From NCBI GenBank assembly GCA_950295325.1, contig OX485808.1, forward strand, positions 1,056,501 through 1,120,500: a stretch of DNA of 64,000 nucleotides, read 5' to 3'. The notes beneath the pieces were generated by a model. The model ran no database searches, was not told the DNA's origin, and saw only the letters and a list, made by a program, of their open reading frames with translations. Origin of the DNA: Polytrichum commune. Its lineage: Eukaryota > Streptophyta > Polytrichopsida > Polytrichales > Polytrichaceae. The translations under genes and the position numbers were made by a program. Shown here one piece after another: positions 11,769 through 22,859 of the stretch (within the stretch, counting starts at the first letter, position 1; each line of letters begins with the position of its first letter).

Positions 11769-14700
11769 TTAAGGAGCTGAAGAATTTGCCAAATAAGAAA
11801 GAATGAATCCATCAATATCCCCATCCAGCACAGAGACAGGATCTGACACCTCATAGTTGGTACGTAGGTCCTTCACCATCTGGTAAGGCTGCAGATCCAC
11901 ATACCACGTAACTTTGTCATTTCAGCACACAGCAGAAATGTCAACATAGTCAGCAACATGAAGAGCATCAGTACAAGTTAAATAAGAAATAAAGCATGCT
12001 GCTATCTATGTACTCTATGATGAATTCAGTCTTAAAGCCAGCTACCACTTGTGGTCCACAAATTACTGTCATTCATGTATTTTGGATCAGCTAACCTGAA
12101 GTACATATGAGCGAATCTGATTCCCCCATGAGACATCCGAGAGAGACTGTGTGTGTTTAGAAGCGGCCTTTGCTCGGCGAGTCACTTCCAATTGATAGAG
12201 TTGTGATTGGAGTACCCCTAGCGCTATCTGCTTGTTCCGGTGCTGTGACCTGCACAAATAAACTTACCATTAACCTTCAAATCATGCCTCAAGTACACCC
12301 ACTGGCCTGATTAGTGACCTACCTTCAAGTGGTAGTCCCTGCTTCCATGCAGATACATACAGGAGGTTGATTTCAATGTAGCTTTCTTCAATGCAAAAAA
12401 GTGATGTGATGTATCAATATCACGGACTGATGGGGACATGGTTGGCCAAAAATGTGTCCCACGTTGCATGCTCTCATAAGTAACTTTTACCTTGGATGAA
12501 GAACCACTGACCATCTCAGTGGCCTTGTGTACAAGAGATCCAGGTAACTAACAGCTTATGGGAACTCTATTGGTGGAGAATAAACATCCAGCAACGTACA
12601 CAACATTCATAAACGTTTGTTCAACAACACAATATAGGTACCTGACATTTACTTATGAAAATATGTATTGTCCAGAGTAGAGCTTGGATAAACACCTGTC
12701 AGCTTGACACTGGACAACTATGCCAGTTGGAAGATGTATGATACGCACAGCACTCTCTGTTTTGTTAACATGTTGGCCTCCTGCCCCACCAGCTCGGTAC
12801 CTCTCTATACGTAGGTCAGACTCATTGATTTGAATGCTCACTTCGGACTCATCCAGGACAGGCATCACAGCAACGGCAGCGAAGGAGGTGTGTCGACGTT
12901 TGCCTGCATCAAATGGTGATATGCGCACCAAGCGATGAACTCCTGCTTCAGTTTTGGCATACCCATATGCATACTCTCCATCCATTCGGATTGTTGCTCG
13001 CTGTAATAGGATACACAAAACGTCAACTAAAACTCCCAGGATAACTTATCTTTTCACACCCATATCACCCCACTAGTGATACCCACATGGGCACTAGGCT
13101 CAAAGGAGCTGGCATCACCAGCACAATTGCTCATATGTACTATCTCCTACATGTTACACAAAAGTCACCTAAAACAAAACAAAAAAACACTTGATAGTCA
13201 AACTAACTTGACAACCCAGAATGATGAGAAGTGTCCAGACACACAGCAATCAAGTACAATGGCCCGATGGAGGTTTCAGGATTGAATATCATGATGTACC
13301 ACCAATACAGCCCCTCTTTATAACAATCCAACAACTTAATCAAACCTCACAAACTGCAAACCCAAGTCTTAGCACAAAGACTGTATAATAAAGTTACCTT
13401 AATACCAGCCTCTTCACCAGGCATCTCATCTACCACTGAAACTTCATAGTTACGATTCTGGGCCCACATGCGATACATGCGCAAAACCATAGCTGCCCAG
13501 TCCATACTCTCAGTTCCACCTGCCCCAGCTTGCACCTGCTCCCATCACCCTCCAAATGCAGAATATCTATACGTGTTTCAAAGGGTTCAAGGTAAAGAAG
13601 AACTAGTATCAGAGAACATACCTCATAAAGTAAATAGAAGATCTATCAATGCAGGCACAAGAGGTACAAATTGTCAAGTGTCACTTGCTCTACAAAGGGG
13701 TGACTACAACTAGAAACCAAGGTAGTGAACAAATTAAGAAATTTTAATATGAAACGAGGCAAAGGTATAGGAGATGCACAGATCCACAGGAAGTCTAAAG
13801 AAAGGTCAATGTAATATATCACCATCAAAGACAAGTTTGGGAAGATTTCAAAGGCTAACCTCCAAGAAACAGGAACGTGAGTCATGCTCACCAGAGAGCA
13901 ATGCATTCAGCTCCTTATCTTTAGCTGCCTTGCGAAGTTCTGCTAGTGCTCTCATTGCATCCTGTTTGTACCAAATATGCTATCAAGGTCCAATAGATGA
14001 CATTTTAAACAGGAAAGAGCTCTAAAGTCATTTGCACATGCACTCATGATTTCTGCAACATAATCTACATGAGGGGTACAGCCATGATCGCATGAAAAAT
14101 GGTCTCAGCTGAGCTTCTTGCATTGCCACAATTCAGTGGGAATTTGACTCTGCTTGGAATTATCATGAACATCTCCAATACTAATAAGGATGTTACCCAA
14201 AAGAGGACCATTGCATGAACCTATTTTTTTTAACCATGAACCTGTGAGTATGACCAGCCCATAAGCATGTACACAATGGGCCACCATTGAAACATGCATG
14301 TCGAGATTACAAGCAACCCAAGATTGGAACATTTCTTGCTATGCACCAGGTTATATTTCTGAATATGAAGCAGAACATCAATGTAATTTCGTTGAAGAGA
14401 TAGAACTAATTCTCCAGGATGCATTCCTGGGTCTTCAGCTGATTCCAGTCACCCCAAAGCACAAGCTCCATTTCTAAACCTCACAAGGAACGTTGGATGA
14501 GGGGGAAGCATAAATACACAGATGCCCCATCAAACCTCTATTTTCTAATCCAGTACAACCATCAAAATGTAGAAACATTGGGTACAGGGGTGGATGGTTT
14601 CACTTACTGCAGCTACTTGTACATCATTCTCTTCATGTGCCAATTCTGCAAGACCAACATGTTCCAGTAGATCATTCTCCATGCTGACAACAGCCTTCAC

Positions 14701-16280
14701 TTGACCTGCAAGTGAACCCCTCTCTCGACTGCATTGGCCAGCTTTGACTGCATCATCCCAAAGATCTGGTTTGGCCAATTCGGTATCCAACTCGCCAAGC
14801 CTGGCTATTAATTTCTTCCACTGCATATAGCACCACTCCATTAGTCCTGTTGATGTACATTGTTGACCGAGAAAATGGAACTGTGCTATCAATTTATCCT
14901 CATACAAGCACCTGCCTGTAATCCCAGACACCAAAGACACTCTAGAGGCAGATAGTGATAGTGTTGATTACGCAAGGTACTACAAAAATATAAGGTAGGT
15001 AGATCAGCATATTAAGTGTCATTCAGAGACAGGTGCTTGAGAGAGTGTTTCACGTGTGTAGCCTCTTATAAACTGAATCTGATATGCTTAAACCCTAAAC
15101 CCTGAACCCTGGATTGTAACAATCTAATTACATCACAGAAACCTCTAAGGTAGAGAGCTCAATAGCTCTACTTCTCACTAACAAGGATCCTAGCCCTAAA
15201 TTAAATAAATCATGGATTGCGAAGAAGGACCCCATGACGAGGAGTAAAAAATTGGTGTATCCTTCTGGTAGCATATAACCCTAGTTCATCACTTTAAAAA
15301 AGTGCAGGGACCACGACTAATTTATTTAATTTGAATCATTTCATAAACCCTAATGTACTGTGCACAAGTGCACTGAATCAGTAAACTTCAATCAAAGATA
15401 GCAATCTCATCGTGAGGAATTAAACATGAGTGAATCCTCCTGGTAGCATTCCAGTCTGGATACATAAAACCCTATTCCATCACTGACCAAAAATGCATCC
15501 CCAAGAAACAGTAATTCGATGTGAACCAATTCATACACCTCAGGGTCCAAGCACACAAACTCTACATAGCACCAACTCGATTGAATACTAAATCGAAGAT
15601 GGCATCTATAGGCAATCCTATTTCAGCACTGAGAAACTCAGCGTGTGGAATTAAACATGAGTATATCCTCCTGGTAGCATTCAAAAGTATGCATATACAA
15701 AACCCTATTTCATCGCTGACCAAAAATGCATCCCCAAGGAACAATAATTGAGAATCAATTATTAATATAATCAATTATTCAATGTGAATCAATTCATACA
15801 CCTCACGGTCCAAAAACTTAAACCTTAAACCACTGCACAAGAAAGCCTCGCCTACTCAATGTAAATCTCCTTGACGATGGCTGTATTAGACCATAAGTCT
15901 TTGACAGAACATTGTCCCTAATTGCCCAATCGGGACTTGAACGCCACAAATTTCAGCAAACTGCGATTCCTTCCAAAGCAGAGGACGCGTACCTGAAGAC
16001 GAGATTTGATGAGGTCGACAGAGCGGGCGACAGCAGCGGCGTGACTGCGCCAATCGCTGTCAACCTCGGAGGTGATTTGCCAGCCGCGAGAGGCGATCTG
16101 AGAGGCACCGCTGGCAGCAGGAGTATCTTCGATAGCATTGGCATTGGCATTGCTGCTGGTGGTTGGTTTGTGGTGGGAGGCGGTAGAGAGCGGGCGAGAT
16201 CGTGTGAGCGATGGTCGGAGAGGTGAGGTGCGGCTCATGATGGCGGCCCATAACCTGAGCTCCGCCATCGCCATAGCCAT
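11769..16280 (-). CDS. Organellar peptide chain release factor 2 (PrfB-type)
   Basis: Minus-strand exons, in transcript order, are 16280-15993, 14820-14608, 13961-13860, 13535-13398, 13000-12696, 12249-12096 and 11888-11769. The total is 1320 bp, 439 aa, and every intron is GT-AG. The start ATG has a good context (GCAATGG) and precedes an Arg/Ser-rich transit-like leader ([20 protein letters not shown]), more mitochondrial than plastid in style. Residues 275-277 are SPF, the stop-codon recognition tripeptide of bacterial RF2. The GGQ of peptidyl-tRNA hydrolysis is at 321-323 ([14 protein letters not shown]). The GAGGTES-DWA and GEEAGIK blocks and the C-terminal [20 protein letters not shown] are typical of class I bacterial-type factors. 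It should release peptides at UGA/UAA in an organelle. It appears intact; mitochondrial versus plastid targeting is inference. Confidence 0.93.
15235..15840. repeat. Tandem repeat in intron 1 of the release factor gene
   Basis: Three units begin near 15239, 15414 and 15646. Each carries 'TCCT(T/C)CTGGTAGCAT' followed by 'ACCCTA(G/T)TTCATCAC' or a variant. The last two also share 'TGACCAAAAATGCATCCCCA' and 'CAATTCATACACCTCA'. Unit length is about 175-235 bp. Just before it, at 15093-15110, lies a short telomere-like stretch (AAACCCTAAACCCTGAACCC). Confidence 0.75.
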
Positions 16281-16388
16281 TGCGACCTTCTTCTTCTTCT
16301 GAACTTCTTCGTTTTCTTTGTTTCCATGGTAAATTGCCCTATGCATAAGGGGCTGCCTTGAGGGAAGTGCATTCCGCGGCGTAAAGAA

Positions 16389-16405
16389 TATATATATATA
16401 TATAA
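16389..16405 (-). promoter_or_regulatory. Possible TATA element of the release factor gene
   Basis: An alternating TA run that reads TTTTATATATATATATATAT on the minus strand lies about 110 bp upstream of the release factor start codon. The spacing fits a TATA box with a short leader. It could equally be a plain TA microsatellite. Confidence 0.4.
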
Positions 16406-16493
16406 AAGGCATTTTATGCAAGGTGGCATGAACACATTTTTGGTGGTGAGGACATCATATCCGGCATAATGCCTGCATTCAAATATTTGCACA

Positions 16494-16581
16494 CACGTTC
16501 GAATCCCGGCTGTGAAATCTCCTCTCTACTTGACGGAAAATTTGCCAGGTGGTCAACTGCCTCCTGTGTTTTGGCGTTGGC
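16494..16581 (+). mobile_element. SINE fragment, same family as the copy at 54.7 kb
   Basis: The fragment starts at a Pol III B-box-like GTTCGAATCCCGGCTG and continues with 'TCTCCTCTCTACTTGAC', 'CAGGTGGTCAACTGCC' and 'TTTGGCGTTGGC'. The same order of blocks, at high identity, is found on the minus strand at 54.7-54.8 kb. Sequence 5' of the B box is not shared between copies, so this copy is 5'-truncated or has another head. The usual 3' end is replaced by a CT microsatellite. It lies about 215 bp upstream of the release factor start codon. Confidence 0.7.
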
Positions 16582-16582
16582 A

Positions 16583-16589
<7 letters not shown>

Positions 16590-16634
<45 letters not shown>
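16590..16634. repeat. (CT)n microsatellite
   Basis: An uninterrupted CT run of about 45 bp directly follows the SINE fragment, after a short TCTCTCGC transition. Confidence 0.95.
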
Positions 16635-16637
<3 letters not shown>

Positions 16638-16640
16638 AGT

Positions 16641-19574
16641 TCTTGGCAGGCCATTAAAAGACTATAACACTTTGTATAAATGACCCTATATAAGGTTCCA
16701 CCTTAAGGGCCCAGCAAAGGGAGGTTAAAAAACTCAGCCGTAGATCCAGAACTTGCATCTAAGGTCCTAAAAGTTTACCTAATCGTATAATAAGAGGAAG
16801 CCAACCTCAGTACTTCCTTTCCAAGAGTAAACCACATTAGCAGTTTACTCTAAGTAACTTCTGGGATTAGGGTAAACGTGACGTGAGTTTGTAGGAAGTG
16901 GAAGTGACTGACTTCAAGCTTTGAACGTCAAAGATAGCAAATGGCTAAAGAACAGGTAAAATACTCATTGAAAGTAATGAGTATTGTGTATGATGGGGAT
17001 ACTAAATGTTTGATTATGCTGTATAAGTTTGTGTGACATAGATAACAATTGGGTTCTGCTGTAATTCACCTCGTGTACGTTACTAACCCTCTCCGTGGAT
17101 TTGGTTGGTGGCATGGGCACAGGTGAGGCAGACCCTTCACAAATATGACGGCCACATTAGGTTTTGTATACCATCTGATTGCAAAATAGTGTGTGTAGAT
17201 GAAGGTTACATATAATATATGCAATGACCAGTTTTAGTCTACATTGCAAGTTATTGAGCATTTGATCGGTGTTACCATTTTTACATTTGATTTATTGGAG
17301 CTCAGTTGTAAGGAGACTATGATAGGGTTTACATTGGAAAACCTTAGTATTATGGAATACTCCAAGGTTTTACTTGTAACAGAGATCTTTGTAAGAAGCT
17401 CCAAAGTGTTATGTTTTAGCATTTGCATTGCAATGGGATGGGGGAATGATCCCACCCACCCTCCCATGTTTTGATAGATACATAGATATATGGAAGAATG
17501 GTATGGCCTCTTGCCAAGAGGATGTTATGTGAAAAAGAACTATGCTTGAAAGTAAGCTTAGCTTCTCTCAAGAAATGCCCAACTCTATATATATATATAT
17601 ATATTTGCACATTCGGCTAGATAAAAGACACATAATAACAAAGGGAGAAATCTAGAAGTGTTTTACAATGGAACAATGCTTTGAAGAAAGACCAGTAGTT
17701 AGTATGTGGCCCTTATATATGAAATTTTGACTAGTCCAAGGTAGTGTCTAGGGAGATTTTTGAGCATAATCGGTCAAAATCCTAGTGTTTCCAAGTCCAA
17801 CCGGTTATATGTTGTCTTGAACTTCAACCGAGATATTCGAAACTCGACCAATTCATCTATACCTAGAAATTGGTTCTCCATGTTCACTAGTCCAAAGGAG
17901 AGGGTCCAACAAAATGGAGCAATCCTATTGGCTGAGAGGTGTAAATTGGACTAAAAGCCAAAGCACCCCTTGATGGACCTTACTTTTGGATTCAAGATTG
18001 GTTTCTCAGACAAGGAGTATGTTCGGTGTGAGGACGACCAAGATTTGGCATGAAAGTAATGCCACGTTAGTGCCACTACATCTTTTCATACCCTAGTGTA
18101 AACTTTTTGAGTCTAAACAGTTCACTCTCGACCAATAGGCTCGCTTGATTTTGGAGTTTCTTTGGTCTTGGACTAGTGTAGACCCACCCTAAGGTGTTGT
18201 ATGTATTATGTTGGGACTCAAATCAATGATAGGTTTTCTTGTATCTTGTGTTACTTTCTAGTAACAAATTGGGCTAGTATCATGTAAGAAGATATGCAAA
18301 TTACAACTTGAAGTTTACCTATATTAGAATGACCCCTATTTTTGATCAAGCAACATCTTTATTATGAATGGCGTCAACCATCCTGCAAATATGATTAATT
18401 TATGATAAATAAAATAAAATAAAAGTAACGTCGGGGTTTGGTTTATACACCGATGTGAATGGGAGCCCGTTCCTCTATACCATGTTCATATTGGGTATTA
18501 ATGAATAGAAATACTGGACCCAATTACCCCAAGCCAAACATGCTAATTATAAGTGGACATGGAATTTTGGGACATGTGTGTACCTCTCTTCCATGCATGC
18601 TAAAAAGTTAATGCATATATATTGTGACTGATTCATTTCAAATATGTATGTTCAAATGATTCGAAATCTTGAAGTTAATTTTGGTGCTAAAGCAAGGAGA
18701 GAGAGGGCATTATCACATATGAGTGTATCTCTCGCTCATTCATCCAACACAAAAACGACAAGAGCATGATTTATTTTTAAAGATCTTGAATTAGTCCATT
18801 TCAAGTCTATTCAAATGAATTGGCCACAAACCTACAAAGATCAAGTTTTTATGTTGGATGAATGAGAGATAGTGTACACTTATATGCTACAATGCTCCAT
18901 CTTTCTAACTCTACTAGAAAAAATAACAGCCTCTAGACAACATGCTATCTCAAGGTTTTGTGGGTAGACAAATGAGAGGCATCCTCAAATGCAAAAATTC
19001 CCTCTCACCTTATTATGATACCTCAAACATAAGAGACATAGACTGTCGGTCCCCAGAGTTACATTAGAAGCAACAATTTTTTCTGTACAATTTATCACTA
19101 CATTTGGCGCTAAAACTACAAATGGAATCTCCATTATTATTCATCCATGATCTCCAGCATACTCCCCCAAAACCAGAAAAATGGACGGAATCACCAAAGT
19201 TAGGATGAATATGCTCACGTTTTGAAGTAAAACTGGCAATTGAATTGGGGCTCGAGTTAGTGTCACATCTGCACCCCACATTCATGAATGACCGGGGGTT
19301 AAGAATCCTATCGGTATCTAATAACCATCTTATTTGGTGCCCTCTAGCGTACCTTTACAGTTATCATTCACATGTGGCTTCATCACTTCATTGTTGCTAG
19401 TGTCATCGTTGCTTCCAAGTATCTCCCAATGCCTTTCAATTCAACATTCTATCCAATTAAGAGTTAGTTTCCATGGAGGTTGTTTGTCAAATTCTAGTGG
19501 AATAATTAAATCACATGGTGGCATCTACATTCCCATTAGAATATGGTGGGTGAGCGGCCAACATGGAAACTAAC
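16641..19574. other. Intergenic DNA with no recognised gene
   Basis: Only short open frames are present. The notable item is a dispersed repeat copy at 17752-17885 whose partner is at 48942-49155. I see no RNA gene and no complete element. Confidence 0.5.
17752..17885. repeat. Dispersed repeat, copy A
   Basis: Blocks shared in the same order with 48942-49155 include 'GGGAGATTTTT(G/T)AGCATAATCG', 'GCAAGTCCAA' or 'CCAAGTCCAA', 'GTCTTGAACT(T/C)CAACCG' and 'GGTTCTCC'. The partner copy has about 90 bp of extra sequence in the middle. The element type is unknown. Confidence 0.65.
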
Positions 19575-19577
19575 TTA

Positions 19578-20416
19578 GGCCCTTGCCACACGAGAGGAAA
19601 CTTGCATGAACGGTAGTGAGTTGGATGAATAGCATTGGTTCAAATGAGCAAGTGGTTGCCACATGAGAGGAAGTATGGGGAGTGGCAACAATGACTTTTT
19701 TAGCTTTGGATTTTGCTTTGGATCTTGCTTCGGGATCTACTTGGCAATAAAGTAGAGTGACATGGCACAATAAATGTAGTTCGCAACTACCGGGCACTAC
19801 TGTAGTGCCCGGAAGTCCACAATATAAGGCCCTTGCCACACGAGAGGCAGAGGAAGTTTCACAACTTCCTCCAACATGGCGTGAACATGGCACCTTGCCC
19901 AAGAAAAGTCTCCTTTTCCTCGTTTTTCTCCTTATATTGTGGGACTTCCGGGCACTAGTGCCTGGTAGTTGCGAACTACATTTATTGTGCCATGTCACTC
20001 TACTTTATTGCCAAGTAGATCCCGAAGCAAGATCCAAAGCAAAATCTGAAGCTAAAAAGTCATTGTTGCCACTCCCCATACTTCCTCTCATGTGGCAACC
20101 ACTTGCTCATTTGAACCAATGCTATTCATCCAACTCATTGCCGTTCCTCCCGTGTGGTTTGGGCCACCCTTGTGTAGGCATTAAAATCCACTACGTAGGA
20201 TACGCGGATGATTAGGTAATAAAAGTGGCCGGGCCAAAAAACTTAGTTGTCAAGATCGGAGATAAGGTGAAAGAGTTCCTAACAAAGGAATTTGAACTGA
20301 AACTAGACGAAGAAAAAAGCTAAGGAGAAAAACGAGGAAAAGGAGACTTTTCTTGGGCAAGGTGCCATGTTGGAGGAAGTTGTGAAACTTCCTCTGCCTC
20401 TCGTGTGGCAAGGGTC
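19578..20416. mobile_element. Foldback element with TTA flanks and internal rearranged arms
   Basis: The ends are GGCCCTTGCCACACGAGAGG and its inverse CCTCTCGTGTGGCAAGGGTC, each flanked by TTA (19575-19577 and 20417-20419), as in PIF/Harbinger-type insertions. Inside, arm A (19578-19827) is inverted as A' (19931-20158), and block B (19828-19930) is inverted as B' (20318-20416). The order is A, B, A', a unique segment, B'. The unique segment plus B' reads as a group II intron reverse transcriptase fragment. Open frames on opposite strands share the same N-terminal peptide MTWHNKCSSQLPGT, which confirms the inversion. No transposase is present, so mobilisation would need help from elsewhere. 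The PIF/Harbinger assignment rests on TTA alone. Confidence 0.8.
20180..20365 (+). pseudogene. Fragment of a group II intron reverse transcriptase/maturase
   Basis: The frame reads HYVGYADD, a stop codon at 20213-20215, then VIKVAGPKNLVVKIGDKVKE and FLTKEFELKLDEEK. After a one-base frameshift it continues AKEKNEEKETFLGQ. Bacterial and organellar group II RTs have a 'hYvRYADDf.i' catalytic block, then a helix ending 'L.L.LS.eKT', then a short linker to 'FLG'; all of these are present in order. YADD is at 20201-20212 and FLG at 20349-20357. The stop and the frameshift make it non-functional. Plant mitochondrial maturase DNA is a likely source, but a nuclear maturase or another retroelement RT is not excluded. 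Confidence 0.65.
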
Positions 20417-21540
20417 TTAAGGACACCAAAAACATTCAGTCATAAACTTTTTGACTTTTGAACACACTCTTCAAAAGTTAAGCTTAAGTTACATTGTTGT
20501 ACTTACAAGTTACACCATGTCTGTCTATGTGAGTCATGACCCACGACCATCCATACCTATTCGTGCGGGCCATAAATGAACGGGTACTACCATCTAGTGG
20601 CTCTCACTGACCAAATTGGAGCTGAAAGTGGCCCTTGTTGGTAGGAGCCATGCATTGGTCACCCCCACCAGTAATTGTGGGCATGCTATTAGTCAAACAA
20701 GTGACCATGGCTTAAGTTATTGATAGTGAGCAGTCACAATGGTCACTTCAAACATGATGACAAAATTATGGTTGCAAGATTGAAATTGTAAGTAAGTACA
20801 CATATTAAGTCACATATGCATGTCAAAACCAAATATCCTTGTGTGTGTGTGTGGGAGGTTATAATTAGCAATCCACAATGGCAACCCACAATGCTTGAGA
20901 TGTTGCTTCAAAAGTGATGCACCTTGCTATAGTACATACTTACCTCATGAACAGTGTACATACCACCAACTTTCAAACATATTCTAAGCTACATTCAAAG
21001 TTGGTTTACACTATGGACCATGAAGTTGTCCCATGGCGATGTAAGAGCGCTAATTGGATGTTGAACTTGTCCCGGGATCACTTCAGTTTACACTGGGGGG
21101 AAAAATGGCAGAGGGACCATGAAGGTCGAGGTCCTCAAAATTTAATTTTCAAGGCTTAATAAATGCATTGACATGGTCCAACGGGTTTTGCAGTGAGAGA
21201 GGCAAGAGAGGTGGTATGGTAGGAAAAAGCAATGGCCCATGGCAAAGAAATGCTCTTATAGTAATTTTCAATAAGTCTTTTTTGGGGGGCTTTATATACA
21301 CCTCTTCCAACTAAGCAAGGCTCACAGGCTCACTTTTCGGTATTCATATGATATAATGAATCTTGAGAAGCATGTCCAACCTCTATGTGCCTAGATCATA
21401 TCATAGCCCATGAGATATACTATTTCTTCCATACCCTACCCCTTAAACTTGCTCCCACATGTTTCATCAAACAATGTGGGACATCTAGAACTCAAGAATT
21501 TGAGTGCAAATTTGTTTTTTTGGGTCTACCAACCGATGTA

Positions 21541-21622
21541 TTTGGAATTTGGGGGCTTTTAATATACCGTTGGAAATGTTTTGAAATATCCTTTCCAACG
21601 GTATATTACACGCCCCCCCCCC
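21541..21622. repeat. Hairpin-forming inverted repeat bounded by G and C runs
   Basis: 'AATATACCGTTGGAAA' is followed after a 15-bp loop by its exact inverse 'TTTCCAACGGTATATT'. The stem is extended outward by a GGGGG run on the left and a C run on the right. It may be a small foldback element. No coding content. Confidence 0.7.
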
Positions 21623-21753
21623 TCAAGAAGTTTAAAAATTACAGTCGCAAAACAAAAAAGAAACATTTGTAGTCGTCTAGTGACTGTAGATCAAGGTGGT
21701 CAAAAGAACCGCAATGGGAAAAAGATTGCGGTTCTTTTTCGCATAGTTTTCTA

Positions 21754-22074
21754 CTACACCAAATAGGATATTTAGTGTTTGATGCACTAAATACGAACGC
21801 ATACACTAAATGTCAATAACCCTATGAAAGTAAGTAACATCAAATGTAAACTCAAACACTAAATATCAACTATAGTAATATGTGGAATTTACATGTTTTA
21901 ATTTAGTGTTAGTAAGGATATGAAAAGAATTAACCATAATAAAAGGAGAATTCCAACATATCTTCTAGAAAACTTCTAATACTAATTATCAAAGAATTGA
22001 AAATAAGTGTTGAGCAAGGTACACTGGTAGCAACATTAAATTTAAACAAACACTAAATATCTTATTTAGTGTAG
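21754..22074. mobile_element. MITE with CTACACTAAATA termini, copy 2
   Basis: It begins CTACACCAAATAGGATATTT and ends TTATTTAGTGTAG. The interior matches 49202-49523 closely in order: 'TACTAAATACGAACGCATAC'-like, 'CCTATGAAAGTAAGTAA', 'TTTAGTGTTAGTAAGGATAT' and 'AACACTAATTATCAAA'-like blocks. It has no ORF. The termini match the smaller element at 7114-7339. Confidence 0.8.
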
Positions 22075-22344
22075 TGACAACACAAGGTACATGTCATATG
22101 CAAATTGCATTAAACATGTACAAATTAAACCGCTCATTTTTTTTTTGTAAGAATTGTTGTGAGAAGGTTTACAAGCCACATCTTTGACATATTTAACAAG
22201 AAGTGAAGACAAGTGAAGCCCAAGAGAAGACAAGAGCATGGTCAAACTTGATTTTTTTTTTCTTTTCAAAACTGCCCTTTTTGGGCATGTATTAAAGAAA
22301 ATCAACACATTCACTTTTGGGTGCATGATCATTCTTCTTGGTCC

Positions 22345-22484
22345 ACATTCGGTTTACACCTAGCGAGGGGCCCAAGACTTTCAAAACTAATTTTTTAAGA
22401 AGTCGGACCATGAACTCGGACCATTGACAAAGGCCATCTTCCATGGTCCAACTTCATGGTCCATAGTGTAAACCGCCCCTCAGG
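22345..22484. repeat. MITE-like repeat with GGTTTACACTATGGACCATG ends
   Basis: On the minus strand the right end reads GGGGCGGTTTACACTATGGA followed by CCATGAAGTTG; a second GGTTTACAC lies near the left end. The same 'GGTTTACACTATGGACCATG' block occurs in plus orientation at about 21004-21023, the start of another partial copy. The termini resemble those of the TTA-flanked MITE at 32236-32721 (shared TTTACACTATGG core). Confidence 0.5.
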
Positions 22485-22859
22485 TCTGCAAGTTGGGCAT
22501 GTCTCTGCCTAAATTTGTTTTCCACGTCAGCTTGGTACAAGTTTCGACCCACCATATGATGACACGTGCCACATAAAGTAAATCATAGCCCAGTTTGTCC
22601 GAGCAAAGCAGGGTGCCTTGCAAAGCACCTCCTTAATGCCTTTCCTCTTAGGATTCTAGAATCACATGATAATCATGATAGTCTGACCGTGACTTTTGTA
22701 AAGCCATTCTTTCATGAGCTACAGATTTCAAATCAAAGCAACCTCTTCTCCGACCGCTTAACTTAGTTTGCATCATCCTTGTAGGTATACACGATGGGGT
22801 TTGCAACAGACACATGAAGCGTGGTACTGCAAGTCTTGGTGTGATTGATGTGAGCAGCG

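Noticed and set aside
12311-12537. A minus-strand stretch reading [16 protein letters not shown] that looked like the exon following the GGQ exon of the release factor
   Set aside because: Its acceptor would lack AG. The exon at 12249-12096 has a canonical acceptor, the correct phase and the expected family sequence (SQHRNK... [11 protein letters not shown]), so the former is intron.
16494-16520. Possible tRNA gene because of GTTCGAATCCC
   Set aside because: No cloverleaf or anticodon arm can be formed, and the downstream sequence matches a SINE body.
19570-20215. Two opposing frames of 142 and 152 codons sharing an N-terminus
   Set aside because: The shared peptide results from the foldback arms, not from two genes.
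20180-20365. Initial reading of the YADD fragment as Ty1/copia RT
   Set aside because: Copia uses YVDD and lacks the LKLDEEK...FLG continuation; the group II RT pattern fits better.
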